DNA of 14,108 nucleotides from Chromatiales bacterium (GTDB lineage: Bacteria > Pseudomonadota > Gammaproteobacteria > Chromatiales > Chromatiaceae): positions 1 through 14,108 of the forward strand of contig JAKSCN010000496.1 of the NCBI GenBank assembly GCA_022360595.1, read 5' to 3'. The stretch's first letter is position 1. Every line of letters starts with the position of its first letter. The notes under the pieces are model-generated. The model did no database searches. It was given only the letters and a program-made list of their open reading frames with translations, and was not told the origin of the DNA. The translations under genes and the position numbers were made by a program. This document shows positions 1-6,618 of this stretch, piece by piece.

Positions 1-1146
1 AGGTGCTGGTTTCGCCTGTTTCGGTGGCTCGGTTGGCTCTGGTTTCCGTGTAACTTGTTCAACCGGTTCAGGTTTCGGTTTCGTTTGCTTGATCGGTTGA
101 GGCTGTTTGGGCTGTTCAACTTTCGGTTTTACTTGTTTGGCCGTGATCGGCTTAGGCTGCTCAACCGGCTTAGTTTGTTCAACTGACTTAGGCGCCGCTT
201 TAGCCTGTTTTCTTGGCTGAGACGCTTTTTTAGGCGCTGCTTGCTGTTTCGATTTTGGTGCGGAAGCAGGCTCTTGCGGGGTAGTGGGCGCCGGTATCTG
301 TAACAGCAGTGGTGCGTTGGCTGGTAACGGTAGACCGTAGATATCGTGTGCGGTATCGACGGCCTGACGGTGGACATAGGCTATGGCTTCGTTTGTGCTG
401 ATCCGGTGGTGTTCGCTCACCAGTTCGATTAAATCCGCGGTTGCGGGGGAGAACCAGTCTTTTTCACTCTCCCTGGCCAGTTCACCGGCCAACATTACGC
501 CCAGAGACCGGGGGTGGAAAGCGCCGTAGGGGTGTAGGGCGTCTTGGGTAAGTTGTGGAAGTCGCCACTCTTCGGTGAGAGTGTGGCTCAGCTCCTCAAT
601 GGCAAAGCCAAAAACCTTTTTTGCAGCAACATCCCGGCTCTGGCGTCGACTCACCAGTAGCATGACTTTTTTCATCTCCTCTTTGGCGTAGGCCCACAGG
701 GCCATTTCGCCGCAGTCATGCAGCAAGGCGGCAATCGCCATCTCTTCCGGGTTATTGTCTTTGCGGTCGTGGCCCCACCGGTAGGCGTAGCCAGCAGCGT
801 GAGCAGCGCGTGAGTAGCTGCCATAGAGCCCTTGACGGGCTGCGCCTTTTAACACTTTCTTCAGGATTGGCAGCTTTTGGGTGCTGTCGATAACCGGCCC
901 GACCCCGAGTAATGCAATGGCGTGGGCCAGGTTAGAAGGTGCCTCTTTAGGTGCGCGCTTATTGTTGCCAAAGGCACGGAATATCGACAGTGTGAAGCCT
1001 GGGTCGCGGCTGATGACGCGTTGATAATCGGCGTTGGTGGTGTTGGGGCTGTCTATCAACTGGGTGACGCGTTGTACGGTGAGCGCCATTGCGGGCAGGG
1101 GTTTATCTTTGAGGCGGGAGACCCAATCTTCCAGCGTGAGCGACAT
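1..1146 (-). CDS. HDOD domain protein with Lys/Pro/Gln-rich C-terminal tail (partial, runs off left edge)
   Basis: The minus strand is open for 382 codons from the ATG at 1146 to base 1 without a stop, so the 3' end is missing. Residues about 10-215 look like an HDOD domain: an early KPLPAMALTV segment, a DPGFTLSIFRAFG stretch, and a degenerate metal-site motif LLHDCGEMALW around residues 141-151. HDOD proteins are usually non-enzymatic signalling or adaptor proteins linked to second messengers, the cell cycle or motility. Residues from about 285 onward are low-complexity, with repeated KP, EQ, PKP and VEQ elements, and probably form a flexible spacer to something beyond the window. A GGAGAA ribosome binding site (complement of 1158-1163) lies 11 bases before the ATG. 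The gene is divergent from the hydrolase to its right. The domain call is from motif recognition, and the exact partner or ligand is unknown. Confidence 0.8.
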   Translation of the reverse strand, partial: MSLTLEDWVSRLKDKPLPAMALTVQRVTQLIDSPNTTNADYQRVISRDPGFTLSIFRAFGNNKRAPKEAPSNLAHAIALLGVGPVIDSTQKLPILKKVLKGAARQGLYGSYSRAAHAAGYAYRWGHDRKDNNPEEMAIAALLHDCGEMALWAYAKEEMKKVMLLVSRRQSRDVAAKKVFGFAIEELSHTLTEEWRLPQLTQDALHPYGAFHPRSLGVMLAGELARESEKDWFSPATADLIELVSEHHRISTNEAIAYVHRQAVDTAHDIYGLPLPANAPLLLQIPAPTTPQEPASAPKSKQQAAPKKASQPRKQAKAAPKSVEQTKPVEQPKPITAKQVKPKVEQPKQPQPIKQTKPKPEPVEQVTRKPEPTEPPKQAKPAP

Positions 1147-1267
1147 AACCGTATAAGTTCTCCACGATGTTATTAGTGTTGTTCAGAACGCGTGCGCTGA
1201 GCGCTTATGGAAGTTGCATCGGCGGAGGTGAGGTTATCTTTAGTGGGTAGTGCAGGTGTTTGCCGGC

Positions 1268-1284
1268 AGGAGAGTTGGTCTCCT
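1268..1284. repeat. 6-bp inverted repeat in the divergent intergenic region
   Basis: AGGAGA (1268-1273) and TCTCCT (1279-1284) are perfect inverted copies around GTTGG. They sit between the HDOD gene and the hydrolase, about 57 bases before the probable hydrolase start. No T-run follows on either strand, so this is not an intrinsic terminator. An operator is possible. I see no convincing -35/-10 pair in the 1147-1340 gap on either strand. Confidence 0.3.
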
Positions 1285-1340
1285 CAACTTATGGCTGGTT
1301 AAGAGAATTTTGTTTTATCTGATTGAAAAATGAGGGAAAA

Positions 1341-2018
1341 TTGAAGAGTAAAACGGTGGTTTTAGTGCATGGGATCTGGATGACCGGCTATGAGATGAGC
1401 TGGTTGGGTCAGCAGTTAAAAAACAGCGGCTATGAGGTGCACTATTTTCGTTACTCATCGCTATTTGTCGAGCCCCGGGAGAGTGCGCAGCGGTTGCAGA
1501 CATTTATTAAAGACCTGGATGTTGAGCAGGTTGACCTGATTGGGCATAGCCTGGGCGGCATCATTTTGCTGCATCTGTTCAGCTTATCCCCGGTGTTGCC
1601 GCCGGGTCGGATTGTGCTGCTTGGCTCACCGGTGTTGGGGAGTGGAGTGGCGCGCCGGTTGTCGATCAACCCGGTGATGCGTCTGTTGCTGGGAAATACC
1701 ACTGAGCGGGGGCTGTTGGGCGATGCGCCGAGCTGGCAAGGCGACCGCGATCTGGGTGTAATAGCGGGAGAGCGCGGTATCGGCGTTGGTTCTGTTATAG
1801 GAGGCTTGAGTGGCTCCCATGACGGCACTGTTGCAGTTGCTGAAACCCGCCTACCTGGCGCCACGGACTTTTGTACCCTGCGAGTGGGCCATTTCGACAT
1901 GCTCTTCTCCCGTGCAGTTGCCCGGCAGACGATGCAATTTCTGAGGCAGGGGCGTTTTGACGGAGGCAGTGGGGCAATTCCCGCGCCTCCGCCGGTTTCT
2001 GATACTCCTGCAGAGTGA
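1341..2018 (+). CDS. alpha/beta hydrolase (serine esterase/lipase-like)
   Basis: The product has a classic alpha/beta-hydrolase layout: an oxyanion-side motif LVHGIWM near the N-terminus, the nucleophile elbow GHSLGG (Ser about 70), a candidate acid Asp (about 161, in SHDGTV) and a candidate base His (about 184, in VGHFDML). It is about 225 residues with no signal peptide, so it is probably cytoplasmic. The last ~15 residues are a Pro/Ala-rich tail. I chose TTG at 1341 because GAGGG (1332-1336) precedes it with 4-base spacing. An in-frame TTG at 1323 would add six residues but has no ribosome binding site. No ATG gives a full-length product, since the nearby ATG at 1330 reaches a stop after four codons. 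The substrate cannot be told from sequence. It lies 37 bases before yebC and may be co-transcribed with it. Confidence 0.85.
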   Translation: MKSKTVVLVHGIWMTGYEMSWLGQQLKNSGYEVHYFRYSSLFVEPRESAQRLQTFIKDLDVEQVDLIGHSLGGIILLHLFSLSPVLPPGRIVLLGSPVLGSGVARRLSINPVMRLLLGNTTERGLLGDAPSWQGDRDLGVIAGERGIGVGSVIGGLSGSHDGTVAVAETRLPGATDFCTLRVGHFDMLFSRAVARQTMQFLRQGRFDGGSGAIPAPPPVSDTPAE

Positions 2019-2028
2019 TAAACTCTGC
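2010..2028. repeat. 7-bp inverted repeat over the hydrolase stop codon
   Basis: GCAGAGT (2010-2016) and ACTCTGC (2022-2028) form a perfect hairpin with a GATAA loop. It spans the TGA of the hydrolase and ends 27 bases before the yebC start. No T-run follows, so it is a poor terminator. It could be an operator or an mRNA stability element. Confidence 0.35.
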
Positions 2029-2055
2029 CCCCAGTGAGATTTCGAGAGGAAAAAG

Positions 2056-2802
2056 ATGGCTGGACACAGTAAATGGGCCAATATCAAACATAAGAAAGCG
2101 GCCAATGACAAAAAGCGCGGAAAAATCTGGACTAAGCTGCTGCGCGAGGTGACGGTTGCAGCCAAAGAGGGTGGTGGTGATATCAACTCCAACCCGCGCC
2201 TGCGTTTGGCGGTGGATAAAGCGAATGGTGGTAATGTCCCGAAAGACACTATCAAGCGCGCCATTGAGCGTGGCGCGGGTGGCGGTGATGGTGACAACTA
2301 CGAAGAGATTCGCTACGAAGGTTACGGGGCTGGTGGTACCGCAGTGATTGTCGACTGCATGACTGACAACCGCAACCGCACCGCTTCAGAAGTTCGCCAC
2401 GCTTTCACCAAGCACGGTGGCAATCTGGGTACCGACGGTTCCGTGGCCTACATGTTCAGTAAGACCGGTATTATCAGTTTTGCGCCGGGTGCTGACGAAG
2501 ATGCGGTGATGGAAGCTGCCCTCGAGGCCGGTGCCGACGATGTGGTGACCAACGATGACGGCTCTATCGATGTGATGACCTCGCCCGAGGATTTCACGGC
2601 TGTCAATGATGCGATGGCTGCCGCCGGTTTTGAAGCTGACAATGCTGAGGTGACCTTCGAAGCGTCAACCAAGGCCGAACTGGATCAGGATACCGCTGAA
2701 AAGCTGATGCGTATGATCGACACGCTGGAAGATCTGGATGATGTGCAGGATGTCTACACCAATGCGGACATCTCTGACGAGATCCTGGATGCCATCGGTT
2801 GA
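2056..2802 (+). CDS. yebC: YebC/PmpR (TACO1) family protein
   Basis: At 248 residues this matches the usual YebC length (about 240-250). The N-terminus MAGHSKWANIKHKKAA is the family hallmark, followed by the NPRLRLAVDKANGGNVPKD region and the acidic central and C-terminal domains. Family members have been described as DNA-binding transcriptional regulators (PmpR) and, in the mitochondrial TACO1 and bacterial YebC work, as ribosome-associated factors that help translation of difficult motifs such as proline stretches. A GAGAGGA ribosome binding site (2043-2049) precedes the ATG. Placement just before ruvC is a widespread bacterial arrangement. Nothing unusual is seen in the sequence. Confidence 0.97.
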   Translation: MAGHSKWANIKHKKAANDKKRGKIWTKLLREVTVAAKEGGGDINSNPRLRLAVDKANGGNVPKDTIKRAIERGAGGGDGDNYEEIRYEGYGAGGTAVIVDCMTDNRNRTASEVRHAFTKHGGNLGTDGSVAYMFSKTGIISFAPGADEDAVMEAALEAGADDVVTNDDGSIDVMTSPEDFTAVNDAMAAAGFEADNAEVTFEASTKAELDQDTAEKLMRMIDTLEDLDDVQDVYTNADISDEILDAIG

Positions 2803-2824
2803 ATACTGAGACCCCTTATCTGAC

Positions 2825-2857
2825 CCGGGCCAATGGCCCGGCTCTAACCCTTCGGGG
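2825..2857 (+). repeat. tandem hairpins between yebC and ruvC
   Basis: The first hairpin is a perfect 7-bp GC stem (CCGGGCC 2825-2831, GGCCCGG 2835-2841) with a three-base AAT loop. Seven bases on, CCC-TTCG-GGG (2848-2857) forms a small stem capped by a UUCG tetraloop, and its 3' arm is part of the G-run that serves as the ruvC ribosome binding site. Neither is followed by a T-run, so a standard intrinsic terminator is unlikely. A partial attenuator or a block on ruvC translation is possible. Confidence 0.5.
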
Positions 2858-2863
2858 GCATTG

Positions 2864-3370
2864 ATGCGCCGCATTCTCGGCATTGACCCAGGCTCCCGAG
2901 TGACCGGCTTCGGTATTATCGAGAGCGACGGGGTGAACAGTCAGCACATCAGCAGCGGCTGTATCCGAGTTGCTGAGGGAGATCTGCCGGAGCGACTCGG
3001 TGAAATCTACCAGGCGATCAGCGATGTGGTGGAGGAGTTTCGCCCCACAGAGATGGCCATTGAGCAGGTGTTCGTGGCTAAGAATGCCGGATCGGCGCTG
3101 AAGCTTGGGCAGGCGCGAGGCGCCGCTATCTGCGCCTGTGTGGTGGCGGGCTTGAGTGTTGCCGAGTATACCCCGCGGATGATCAAACAGGCGGTGGTGG
3201 GAACCGGTAAGGCCGATAAGGATCAGGTGCAGCACATGGTGCGACACATACTCAAACTCGAACAAAAACTGGCCTCTGACCAAGCCGATGCATTAGCGGT
3301 GGCGCTGAGTCATGCCCACTCCAACAGTACATTAATGAATCTGGCAAAAGCGGGAGGCTGGCGACGATGA
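2864..3370 (+). CDS. ruvC: crossover junction endodeoxyribonuclease RuvC
   Basis: RuvC resolves Holliday junctions made during recombination and fork repair by symmetric cleavage. The 168-residue product starts with RRILGIDPGSRVTGFG, and the four acidic catalytic residues of the RNase H-like fold are visible: Asp8, Glu67 (AIEQVF), Asp139 and Asp142 (SDQADALAVA). ATG at 2864 is preferred over an in-frame TTG at 2861, because the GGGGG ribosome binding site at 2854-2858 is 5 bases from the ATG and only 2 from the TTG. The stop overlaps the ruvA start (ATGA, 3367-3370), which implies translational coupling. No SOS box of the CTG-N10-CAG type was found upstream. Confidence 0.97.
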   Translation: MRRILGIDPGSRVTGFGIIESDGVNSQHISSGCIRVAEGDLPERLGEIYQAISDVVEEFRPTEMAIEQVFVAKNAGSALKLGQARGAAICACVVAGLSVAEYTPRMIKQAVVGTGKADKDQVQHMVRHILKLEQKLASDQADALAVALSHAHSNSTLMNLAKAGGWRR

Positions 3371-3975
3371 TAGGACGCCTGCGTGGACAGGTGGTCTATC
3401 GGCAACCACCCTTTCTGATGATCGATGTAAACGGTGTCGGCTATGAGCTGGAAGCGCCGATGTCGACCTTTTACGACCTGCCTGATAGCGGTGAGGTAAC
3501 GCTGTTCACCCATCTGGCGATACGCGACGACGCCCATGTGCTCTATGCCTTTGGAAGCGAATCGGAACGCGCCCTGTTCCGTACCTTATTGAAGGTGAAT
3601 GGCGTGGGTGCAAAGATGGCTCTGGCGATTCTCTCCGGTATGAGTGTCGAGGCCTTTACCAGTTGTGTGCAGACTGACGATACTGCCTCGCTGGTGCGTC
3701 TTCCGGGTATTGGTAAAAAGACCGCCGAGCGTTTGATCGTTGAGATGCGCGATCGCCTGGATAAGATCGAGACTTCTAGCGGCGGTCCAGCTATTAAGAT
3801 GACTCAGCCTGCCGGCGCTGTGGCGGAGACGCCGGTATCGGATGCCGTCGGTGCGTTGATTGCCCTTGGCTACAAGCCCAATGAGGCGAGCCGTCTGGTG
3901 CGCGCTATCGATAGCGATGGGTTGGGCAGTGAAGAGATCATCCGCCAGGCCCTTAAATCTGTGGCACCCAGTTAA
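3367..3975 (+). CDS. ruvA: Holliday junction branch migration protein RuvA
   Basis: RuvA binds Holliday junctions as a tetramer and loads the RuvB motor. The product is 202 residues, the normal length. Three regions are recognisable: an N-terminal OB-fold-type domain (about 1-64), a helix-hairpin-helix region with two motifs (KVNGVGAKMALAIL about 77-89, and RLPGIGKKTAERLIVEM about 111-127), and a C-terminal RuvB-contacting domain (about 155-200) after a flexible linker of about 20 residues. The ATG overlaps the ruvC stop by four bases, and ruvB follows after 17 bases, so the three genes form one translational block. Confidence 0.97.
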   Translation: MIGRLRGQVVYRQPPFLMIDVNGVGYELEAPMSTFYDLPDSGEVTLFTHLAIRDDAHVLYAFGSESERALFRTLLKVNGVGAKMALAILSGMSVEAFTSCVQTDDTASLVRLPGIGKKTAERLIVEMRDRLDKIETSSGGPAIKMTQPAGAVAETPVSDAVGALIALGYKPNEASRLVRAIDSDGLGSEEIIRQALKSVAPS

Positions 3976-3992
3976 CTAGCGAGCACAACAGC

Positions 3993-5036
3993 ATGGCAGA
4001 GATCGATCGCATTATCAGCCCTGAAGCCGGTATGGATGACGCGGCAATGGATCGGGCTATCCGCCCCAAACGCCTGGAGGACTACGTCGGTCAGCCGGTG
4101 GTGCGTGAACAGATGGAGATCTTCATCAGTGCCGCGCGCGCGCGTCAGGAGGCACTGGATCATGTGCTGATTTTCGGCCCGCCCGGTCTGGGTAAGACCA
4201 CCTTGGCACATATCATCGCCAATGAGATGGGGGTTAATCTGCGCCAAACCTCAGGCCCCGTGCTGGAGCGTCCGGGTGATCTGGCGGCGTTGCTCACCAA
4301 TCTGGAGCCCCATGATGTGCTGTTCGTCGATGAGATTCACCGCCTCAGCCCGATGGTGGAGGAGGTGCTCTACCCGGCGATGGAGGACTATCAGCTCGAT
4401 ATCATGATTGGCGAAGGCCCGGCGGCGAGATCGATCAAACTCGATCTGCCACCCTTTACCCTGATTGGGGCAACCACCCGGGCCGGTCTGTTGACCTCCC
4501 CATTGAGGGATCGCTTCGGTATTGTGCAGCGTCTGGAGTTCTACTCCGATGAGGATCTGACCCACATCGTGGGGCGTTCAGCCAATATCCTGAATATTGT
4601 CTCGGACCAATCAGGCTCACGTGAAATCGCCCGACGCTCTCGCGGCACACCGCGTATCGCCAACCGCCTGCTACGCCGGGTGCGCGACTACGCTCAGGTG
4701 AAGGCGGGAGGTGAAGTGGATGCCGAAGTGGCGGACAAGGCGCTAAGCATGTTGAAAGTCGACAAAAGTGGCTTCGATATCATGGACCGTAAGCTGCTCA
4801 CGGCGGTGATCGAGAAGTTTGACGGCGGTCCGGTCGGTGTTGATAGCCTGGCGGCTGCCATCGGTGAGGAGCGCGGCACTATCGAGGATGTGTTGGAGCC
4901 TTATTTGATTCAGCAGGGTTTTCTGATGCGTACCCCAAGAGGAAGGGTGGCGACCCGGGCTGCTTATCTCCATTTTGGTCTGGCGCCCAAACCGGGCGTC
5001 GATGCGGTTGAGGTTTCCGACCTGTTTGAACAGTGA
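3993..5036 (+). CDS. ruvB: Holliday junction branch migration ATPase RuvB
   Basis: RuvB is the hexameric AAA+ motor that drives branch migration on RuvA-bound junctions. Motifs in order are Walker A GPPGLGKTT (62-70), Walker B FVDEIH (111-116), sensor 1 GATTR (159-163) and an arginine-finger region SPLRDRFG (169-176). A winged-helix C-terminal domain includes GFLMRTPRGRVAT. The length is 347, slightly longer than the common 330-345 because of a few extra residues at each end. The N-terminal RIISPEAGMDDAAMDRAIRPKRL segment is typical of gammaproteobacterial RuvB. The ribosome binding site is weak. A 47-56 base gap with only a 4-bp hairpin (5043-5057) separates it from ybgC. Confidence 0.97.
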   Translation: MAEIDRIISPEAGMDDAAMDRAIRPKRLEDYVGQPVVREQMEIFISAARARQEALDHVLIFGPPGLGKTTLAHIIANEMGVNLRQTSGPVLERPGDLAALLTNLEPHDVLFVDEIHRLSPMVEEVLYPAMEDYQLDIMIGEGPAARSIKLDLPPFTLIGATTRAGLLTSPLRDRFGIVQRLEFYSDEDLTHIVGRSANILNIVSDQSGSREIARRSRGTPRIANRLLRRVRDYAQVKAGGEVDAEVADKALSMLKVDKSGFDIMDRKLLTAVIEKFDGGPVGVDSLAAAIGEERGTIEDVLEPYLIQQGFLMRTPRGRVATRAAYLHFGLAPKPGVDAVEVSDLFEQ

Positions 5037-5092
5037 CCTAATCGGCAAAAAAAGCCGCAAACAGGCGTTTAATTCTGCAATATGTGACGATT

Positions 5093-5503
5093 ATGAGGGA
5101 ATTTCTCTGGCCGGTCAGGGTCTACTACGAGGATACCGACTCCGGTGGGGTGGTCTATTATGCCAACTACCTGAAGTTTATGGAGCGGGCGCGAACCGAA
5201 TGGTTGCGCGCGCTAGGCTTTGAACAAGACCAACTGATTGCTGAGCAGGGCATACTTTTCGCCGTGCGGCGGGTTGAGCTGGACTATCGCAAGCCAGCCC
5301 GCTTTAATGACGAGTTGGTGGTTGTATCGACAATAACAGAACGGGGAAAAGCGAGTTTGACCTTTCAGCAGAAGGTGACACGGGCAGAGGATGGGGAAGT
5401 ACTCTGCGGTGGTACGGTAAAAATTGCCAGCCTCGATGCTGAAGCATTCAGACCCAAAGCGATCCCCAACGCTATTCTGACGGAAATTTCACATGCAGTC
5501 TGA
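5093..5503 (+). CDS. ybgC: tol-pal system acyl-CoA thioesterase YbgC
   Basis: This is a hot-dog fold 4HBT-type acyl-CoA thioesterase. The signature YYEDTDSGGVVYYANYLKFM lies at residues 11-30, with the active-site Asp at 16, equivalent to Asp18 in E. coli YbgC. The product is about 136 residues against 134 in E. coli. Two starts are possible: GTG at 5084 (three more residues) and ATG at 5093. I prefer the ATG because MREFLWPVRV aligns best with the E. coli N-terminus, but neither has a clear ribosome binding site. The 3' end overlaps tolQ by 11 bases, so tolQ translation is probably coupled. The protein is the usual first gene of the tol-pal cluster and is linked to phospholipid metabolism. 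Confidence 0.95.
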   Translation: MREFLWPVRVYYEDTDSGGVVYYANYLKFMERARTEWLRALGFEQDQLIAEQGILFAVRRVELDYRKPARFNDELVVVSTITERGKASLTFQQKVTRAEDGEVLCGGTVKIASLDAEAFRPKAIPNAILTEISHAV

Positions 5504-6167
5504 TCTCTCATTCGTACACTTGGTGCTGAGTGCCAGTCCATTGGTGCAACTGGTGATGGCCTCGTTGATTCTGGCCTCGATCATCTCCTGGACCATGATT
5601 CTTGACCGCTCCCGGGTGCTGAAAAAGGCTCGCAAGGCGGCCACCAGTTTTGAAAAACGTTTCTGGTCAGGGATCGATCTGAATGAACTCTACCGCAGCG
5701 TTGATCGCAATCAGGACGATATCAATGGTATGGAGAGCATTTTCCACGCCGGTTTTCGCGAGTTCGCCCGGCTGCGCAAAAATCCCGATATCGACCCTAT
5801 GGCAGTCGTCGAAGGTGCGCGCCGCTCCATGCATGTGGCGATGAGCCGGGAGATGGATGAGCTGGAAACCCATCTCTCATTTTTGGCAACTGTCGGTTCA
5901 ACCAGTCCTTACGTCGGGCTGTTCGGCACGGTGTGGGGCATCATGAACTCTTTCCAGGCGCTGGGTAATGTCAAGCAGGCGACGTTGTCGCTGGTGGCGC
6001 CAGGGATCGCCGAAGCGCTGATTGCGACAGCCATGGGGCTGTTTGCGGCAATCCCCGCTGTGGTGGCCTATAACCGCTACTCCAATGATGTCGAGCGTCT
6101 CAACGGTCACTATGAAGACTTCCTCGATGAATTTACCACCATCCTGCAGCGACAGGCGCATGTCTAA
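5493..6167 (+). CDS. tolQ: Tol-Pal system inner-membrane motor protein TolQ
   Basis: TolQ is the pentameric stator of the proton-driven TolQ-TolR motor in the inner membrane. It energises TolA and so outer-membrane constriction at division. The 224-residue sequence shows three membrane helices: about 14-37 (VQLVMASLILASIISWTMIL), about 128-152 (LATVGSTSPYVGLFGTVWGI) and about 168-193 (GIAEALIATAMGLFAAIPAV). A cytoplasmic loop of about 90 residues lies between helices 1 and 2. The polar Ser/Thr residues of helices 2 and 3 that face the TolR aspartate in this family are present. The gene overlaps ybgC by 11 bases. The length is close to the 230 of E. coli. Confidence 0.97.
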   Translation: MQSDLSFVHLVLSASPLVQLVMASLILASIISWTMILDRSRVLKKARKAATSFEKRFWSGIDLNELYRSVDRNQDDINGMESIFHAGFREFARLRKNPDIDPMAVVEGARRSMHVAMSREMDELETHLSFLATVGSTSPYVGLFGTVWGIMNSFQALGNVKQATLSLVAPGIAEALIATAMGLFAAIPAVVAYNRYSNDVERLNGHYEDFLDEFTTILQRQAHV

Positions 6168-6182
6168 CGGAGTGCTTGAACT

Positions 6183-6614
6183 GTGAGCCGGCAGAAGAAG
6201 AGTCGCCGTCCGATGGCAGAGATCAACGTGGTACCCTACATCGATGTGATGCTGGTGTTGTTGGTGATCTTTATGATTACTGCTCCACTGCTTACCCAAG
6301 GGGTCAATGTGGAACTGCCCGAGGCTGATGCGAACCCTATTGAGTCGACGGAACAAGAGACTGTGGTGGTATCGGTCAATCTGGATGGTGACCTGTTTAT
6401 CGATATAGGCGAAGGCCAGGATGATCAACCGATAGCGCCTGAAGATCTAGTCACTCGAGTTGCTGCAGTACTCAAATACAAACCGAAAACTGCCATCATG
6501 GTGAAAGGTGATAAGGATGTGGCTTACCAGAAGGTGATTGATGCGATGGTGCTGATCCAAAAGGCGGGCGCCCCCAATGTTGGATTGATTACTGAGACGC
6601 CAGAAGGTAGTTGA
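6183..6614 (+). CDS. tolR: Tol-Pal system protein TolR (complete copy)
   Basis: TolR dimerises inside the TolQ pentamer and carries the proton-relay aspartate. The GTG start gives 143 residues, close to the 142 of E. coli. The order is a basic N-terminus (SRQKKSRRPMAEINVVPYI), one membrane helix (about 19-38) with the essential Asp at 21 in YIDVMLVLLVIF (E. coli Asp23), then an ExbD-type periplasmic domain with VNLDGDLFIDIGEG and a C-terminal NVGLITET strand. GGAG at 6169-6172 serves as ribosome binding site. This is the ordinary functional TolR. The next gene, 4 bases downstream, is a diverged partial duplicate of it. Confidence 0.95.
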   Translation: MSRQKKSRRPMAEINVVPYIDVMLVLLVIFMITAPLLTQGVNVELPEADANPIESTEQETVVVSVNLDGDLFIDIGEGQDDQPIAPEDLVTRVAAVLKYKPKTAIMVKGDKDVAYQKVIDAMVLIQKAGAPNVGLITETPEGS

Positions 6615-6618
6615 ACGG

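Noticed and set aside
129..377. Minus-strand 82-codon frame inside the HDOD gene
   Set aside because: It is an alternate frame of the Lys/Pro/Gln repeat region. The HDOD frame itself is open through this stretch and carries the domain.
1851..2297. Minus-strand frames over the hydrolase end and yebC start
   Set aside because: They overlap two clear genes, show no recognisable domain and have no start signals.
2803..2863. LexA (SOS) box ahead of the ruv genes
   Set aside because: No CTG-N10-CAG or close variant was found before yebC or ruvC.
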